Shown here in pieces: positions 60,874-64,000 of a stretch of DNA of 64,000 nt. The notes under the pieces were generated by a model. It had not been told where the DNA came from. It worked only from the letters and a program-made list of their open reading frames with translations, and searched no databases. The translations under genes and the position numbers were made by a program. Each line of letters starts with the position of its first letter. Position 1 is the stretch's first letter. The stretch covers positions 1,686,501 to 1,750,500 of the forward strand of contig NZ_CP039889.1 of assembly GCF_005221325.1 (NCBI RefSeq). Reading direction: 5' to 3'. This DNA comes from Agrobacterium tumefaciens. GTDB lineage: Bacteria; Pseudomonadota; Alphaproteobacteria; Rhizobiales; Rhizobiaceae.

Positions 60874-61214
60874 CTAAAAATGCTCCTGATGAAATGATCA
60901 GGTTTACCGCCCACCGATGATCCCCCGATGGCCGGAACCTGGTAGTATAGTAATTTTATGGAATATATAAACGAGGGATCGATTACCCGAAATGCGTGCT
61001 TTTAGAAAAGGCAATTGCTTATTTTTTGAATTGTCGGCACGCCGTTACTCTCGATGGAAGTGATGGCTTCAAGGCCATCCGCGTGGCTGCACTATCCTTG
61101 ATAGCTGCGAGGGCGTTAACGAGATCCGGCGCGTGCCGGATCTCGGAAAGTTCTCAATCGCCCTCGAAGTGAGCGCCTCCTGGGATGGCGTTATCGCGGA
61201 GAGGCCGGAGATGG
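60874..61214. promoter_or_regulatory. Promoter region with a TTTATGGA motif, and nested hairpin
   Basis: No gene is seen in these 341 bp. TTTATGGAATATA (60955-60967) is a one-base variant of the recurring motif, about 82 bp before the binding-protein start. Further right, GAGATCCGGC (61121-61130) and GCCGGATCTC (61135-61144) form a perfect 10-bp stem with a GCGT loop, enclosed by GAGGGCG (61109) and CGCCCTC (61159-61165). The hairpin follows the amidohydrolase stop and is probably its terminator. Confidence 0.5.
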
Positions 61215-62606
61215 TCAGCGAAGACGTTGCGGTGTGGCATCTGCCGGTATCAGCGGGATATAGCTTTCTCCGGCCAGTTGCTCGCGGTGTTCGTCCTTCG
61301 CCTTGGTGATCAGTTCCGGATCAGTCAGCGCACGCACGGCAGAGGCGGCAAGAACCTTGCCGGCTTGCAACATACCCTTGTGGGCATAACCCGAAGTTCC
61401 CTGCGAGACCATCTGCCAGGTGTGCGGCGGCGTGCCGTAAGCCTCGGTCGCAACATATACCTGACCCGTCGGAACGAGCCAGCTGACGTCACCGACATCG
61501 GTCGAGCCGTGCAGGAAAGTAGGCACCTCTTCAAAGGCGTTCAGATCCTCCGAAAGGACTTTGCTACGTTTGGCAATGCGGGCCTGAACTTCACTGGATA
61601 ATGTCTTCTGGATATTTCCAGCAAAATCCTTTTCGCTGTTGGAAAAACCGGCGACGCCGATTTTTTCGAACTCCTGATGCATCATGCGCGCCAGAGTGAC
61701 GTTGGGCACAAGGTCTGCCGAGGCGGCGTCGAAAGTAATCTCAAGCTCGGTGCCTGTCATCAGGGCTGCACCGCGAGCGACATCCTTCACCCGTTCGGTG
61801 ATGTCGCGGACCTGATCCATCCGCGGCGCGCGTATCTTGTAAAGCACCTGCGCCTGCGCCTGCACCACATTCGGTGCCCGTCCGCCGGTATCGGTGATGG
61901 CATAGTGAATGCGGCCATCCTGAATGATATGTTCGCGCAGATAGTTGCAGCCGACATTGGTCAGTTCGACGGCGTCCAGCGCCGAGCGTCCCAGGTGAGG
62001 TTCAAAACCTGCATGAGCACTCGTTCCCCGGAAGGAGAAATAGAGCTGGTTGGTTGCCAGCATGCGGGCGTTATAGGCAAGGTTTTCATCCCACGGATGC
62101 CAGGTGAAAGCCACATCGACATCGGAGAACAATCCTTCGCGCGCCATATACGCTTTGCCGCCACCGCCTTCTTCGGCTGGGCAACCATAATAACGGATCG
62201 TGCCCGCCAGCCCCAGTTCGTCCTTGCAGGCCTTGAGGGCAAGAATGGCGGCGAGCGCGCCGGTGCCCAACAGGTTGTGACCACAGCCATGCCCATTGCC
62301 GCCTGCGACGACGGGATCGTGATGGGTAACGCCGCTTTTCTGGCTGAGGCCTGTCAGCGCATCAAATTCGCCCAGTATCGCAACGACCGGCTGGCCATCG
62401 CCATAACTGGCTACAAAAGCTGTCTCTATATTGCCGGCATTGCGCGTGACGTCAAAGCCGGCTTTTTCCAGTTCATCCGCCAGAAGTGCTGCCGAGCGTG
62501 TCTCTTCATAACGGATTTCCGCAAAGGACCAGATTGCATCGGACACCGACTTCAGATTGTCAGATTGGGTGGCGACGGTCCGTTCGATAATGTCGAGATA
62601 GGTCAT
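61215..62606 (-). CDS. M20-family amidohydrolase (AbgB-like)
   Basis: A 463-residue metallopeptidase of the M20 aminoacylase/AbgB branch, with N-G-H-G-C-G-H-N-L-L-G near residue 106 (metal site), P-A-E-E-G-G-G-G-K (Glu general base) and S-A-H-A-G-F-E-P near the dimerisation domain. Such enzymes hydrolyse N-acyl or p-aminobenzoyl-type amides of amino acids. It follows the MFS gene by 9 bp, so the two likely act in sequence: uptake and deacylation. Sulfur content is normal. Confidence 0.85.
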   Translation of the reverse strand: MTYLDIIERTVATQSDNLKSVSDAIWSFAEIRYEETRSAALLADELEKAGFDVTRNAGNIETAFVASYGDGQPVVAILGEFDALTGLSQKSGVTHHDPVVAGGNGHGCGHNLLGTGALAAILALKACKDELGLAGTIRYYGCPAEEGGGGKAYMAREGLFSDVDVAFTWHPWDENLAYNARMLATNQLYFSFRGTSAHAGFEPHLGRSALDAVELTNVGCNYLREHIIQDGRIHYAITDTGGRAPNVVQAQAQVLYKIRAPRMDQVRDITERVKDVARGAALMTGTELEITFDAASADLVPNVTLARMMHQEFEKIGVAGFSNSEKDFAGNIQKTLSSEVQARIAKRSKVLSEDLNAFEEVPTFLHGSTDVGDVSWLVPTGQVYVATEAYGTPPHTWQMVSQGTSGYAHKGMLQAGKVLAASAVRALTDPELITKAKDEHREQLAGESYIPLIPADATPQRLR

Positions 62607-62615
62607 TTGCTTCCT

Positions 62616-63839
62616 TCAGGCGGTCTGTTCGACAGGCTTGTTGCCGTGAACGGCGGGAAAGGTGGTGGCGATAACGCAGACGAGAACTGCGCAGGCAACG
62701 ATCACCGAAAACGCAATCCCGTAATTTTGATTGGTTGCCGAAAGGATGGCTCCGATCAGCATGGGAGATGCAAACGAGCCGAGCTGCGCGAGCGAATTGA
62801 TCAGACCCGTTGCTGTACCCACTGTGTTCTGCGGGAAATGCTTCATGATGCTGACGAACACGCTGATCGAGATCGCATTCAGGAAAACGTTCGAAACCGT
62901 CAGATAGGCGAAGGCGAGCGGAATGGATTCCTCATTGGCCATGAGATAGATGAATATCGCCGATACGGCTGAGCCGATGCAGATGAGATACTTTTCCTTC
63001 TGGTGGAAGAAGCGGTCGAGCAGCCAGCCGCAGGTCAGGAACGAGATGAAGCCCAGCGCCGGTGGGATCATCGAGTAGGCGCCCATTTGCACCATGCTCA
63101 TGCCCTTGACCTTCACCCAGTAGGATGGCAGCCATGACTGCAGACCCCAGAACACGATGTTGGTGAAGAAATAAACCAGCGTGATCTTCCAAGTCAGCGA
63201 GTTTTTCAACAGCGCACCGATGCGCTTCTTTTCCGAAACCTTCGCCACCTTCTCCTTGACGACAGGCGCGTCGTTCGCCGGCTTCATGACGAAGAATAGC
63301 GCTGCCGAGAGGAGAAGCCCGACGCCGCCGAGGACAAAGAACATCATCTGCCAGCTGTGTGCCGCGATCAAAGCGGTAATGACGATGGAACCAACCGCAA
63401 AACCAACTGACGCTCCTGACTGGAGGACCGACTTGGCGCGCGCCATTTGCGACTTCTCGAAGTGTTCGGTGATCGCCACGGAGCCGCCTGCGGGAAAGAC
63501 TGCCTCGCCGGCGCCGGTCACGGCGCGTGCCGCAGCAAGGCCTACGGCGTTGTGAACAGCACCTGATACGGCCGTTCCCAGCGACCAGACCGCTACGGCG
63601 GAACTCAGCACGCGCCGCGCCCCGAAGCGGTCCACCAGGTAGCCGCCAATCAGCTGCGTCATCGAATAGGCCAGGAAAAAGGCACTGATGATCATACCCT
63701 GATGATCAGGGGAAAGGCCGAACTCCTCGCTGATGGGAATGATCGCGATATTGATGGCGGTCTTGTCGATGAAACCCACGACCCAGCACAGGAACAACAT
63801 TCCTATGATGACATGACGACGCTGTATTTTTGAAAACAT
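62616..63839 (-). CDS. MFS transporter
   Basis: A 407-residue major-facilitator protein with about twelve helices. It has I-D-K-T-A-I-N-I-A after the first helix and G-G-Y-L-V-D-R-F-G-A-R-R-V after the second, the loop 2-3 signature. It resembles the anion:cation symporter branch. Together with the M20 amidohydrolase it is likely a two-gene uptake and cleavage unit for an N-acylated amino acid. Confidence 0.83.
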   Translation of the reverse strand: MFSKIQRRHVIIGMLFLCWVVGFIDKTAINIAIIPISEEFGLSPDHQGMIISAFFLAYSMTQLIGGYLVDRFGARRVLSSAVAVWSLGTAVSGAVHNAVGLAAARAVTGAGEAVFPAGGSVAITEHFEKSQMARAKSVLQSGASVGFAVGSIVITALIAAHSWQMMFFVLGGVGLLLSAALFFVMKPANDAPVVKEKVAKVSEKKRIGALLKNSLTWKITLVYFFTNIVFWGLQSWLPSYWVKVKGMSMVQMGAYSMIPPALGFISFLTCGWLLDRFFHQKEKYLICIGSAVSAIFIYLMANEESIPLAFAYLTVSNVFLNAISISVFVSIMKHFPQNTVGTATGLINSLAQLGSFASPMLIGAILSATNQNYGIAFSVIVACAVLVCVIATTFPAVHGNKPVEQTA

Positions 63840-64000
63840 ATCAGAAGTTCCCTTTTTTTGACTTTGTGCCTTTGTCGCATTGCCAGGGAAAAAATCGATG
63901 TTTATTCCTCTATAATACCAGAGAATAATATGTGTAGATCACCATGAGGTCGCCTTGGAAATTACGCTGTCTTCTCATCCGGAGCTGAGCAGAATGCAGC
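63840..64000. promoter_or_regulatory. Upstream region of the MFS operon at the right edge
   Basis: The plus-strand stretch 63901-63917 is an AT-rich inverted repeat; read on the minus strand it contains TTATAGAGGAATAAA, resembling the motif found before the sulfur genes, about 75 bp before the MFS start. A plus-strand frame opens with TTG at 63955 after GAGG and stays open to the edge; it could be the start of a divergent gene but is too short to judge. Confidence 0.35.

Noticed and set aside
1..64000. CRISPR arrays, tRNA/rRNA genes, insertion sequences, attachment sites
   Set aside because: No regularly spaced repeats beyond the 16-bp pair at 15388, no cloverleaf or rRNA-like stretch, and no transposase or integrase frame was seen on reading. 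A covariance-model or IS search was not possible here.

Overview
The window is a high-GC alphaproteobacterial chromosome segment, most likely from the Rhizobiaceae (Agrobacterium/Rhizobium-like). Reasons: an Aap-type amino-acid permease pair, dense ABC-transporter operons, rhizobial-style LacI, RpiR and LysR regulators, and short-overlap operon architecture. No rRNA, tRNA, CRISPR array, transposase or integrase was seen. Apart from a partial DUF2147 gene at the left edge, nearly all of the sequence is metabolic and transport genes.

Layout. (1) 205-5612: two divergent lipid-modification operons (FAD amine-oxidase-like, DUF1365 and CFA-type methyltransferase to the left; DUF1295 and a second CFA-type methyltransferase to the right). 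They share an intergenic region with two matching ECF-sigma-like promoters, TGAAAC-N17-CGTA, one on each strand. (2) 5887-14163: an organosulfur operon of MsuE-type FMN reductase, dimethylsulfone monooxygenase SfnG, a complete LIV-type ABC importer and SfnB. (3) 14297-20756: a LacI regulator and a divergent sugar ABC operon with a TIM-barrel isomerase and a Gfo/Idh/MocA dehydrogenase, ending in a truncated RpiR gene. (4) 20799-32446: a small hypothetical gene, a DszA/NtaA-type monooxygenase, and a long operon of flavin monooxygenase, kappa-GST-like protein, dipeptidase, Pot/Fbp-type ABC importer and esterase, followed by a LysR gene. (5) 32548-39988: ribosomal protein bS21, a second DszA/NtaA-type monooxygenase, an FAD/NAD(P) protein, two more SfnB paralogues and a YghZ-type aldo/keto reductase. 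(6) 40051-46374: an RbsABC-type importer with an LVIVD beta-propeller gene and two paralogous binding proteins. (7) 46477-54643: an AprAB-like flavoprotein/ferredoxin pair, a PhnD-like protein without a signal peptide, and a Dpp-type importer. (8) 54877-63839: a fatty-acid desaturase-like protein, a 2OG-Fe(II) oxygenase, an Aap-type importer without an ATPase, an M20 amidohydrolase and an MFS transporter.

Most of 5.9-61 kb reads as an organosulfur scavenging island: several importers bring in reduced or oxidised sulfur compounds, and FMNH2-, FAD- or iron-dependent oxygenases release the sulfur. The strongest independent evidence is amino-acid composition. Many of these proteins contain almost no Cys or Met: two SfnB paralogues, the Dpp-type binding protein, the Aap-type binding protein and the 45.3-kb binding protein have no sulfur atom beyond Met1. 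The ordinary sugar-binding protein at 15.5 kb has normal Cys and Met. Such sulfur-sparing composition is expected of proteins made in bulk during sulfur starvation. It links several generically annotated transporters to sulfur, and an AT-rich motif, TTTATAGA-N-TAA, recurs in their promoters.

Functional names rest on sequence motifs and family recognition by eye; substrates of the importers are inferred.
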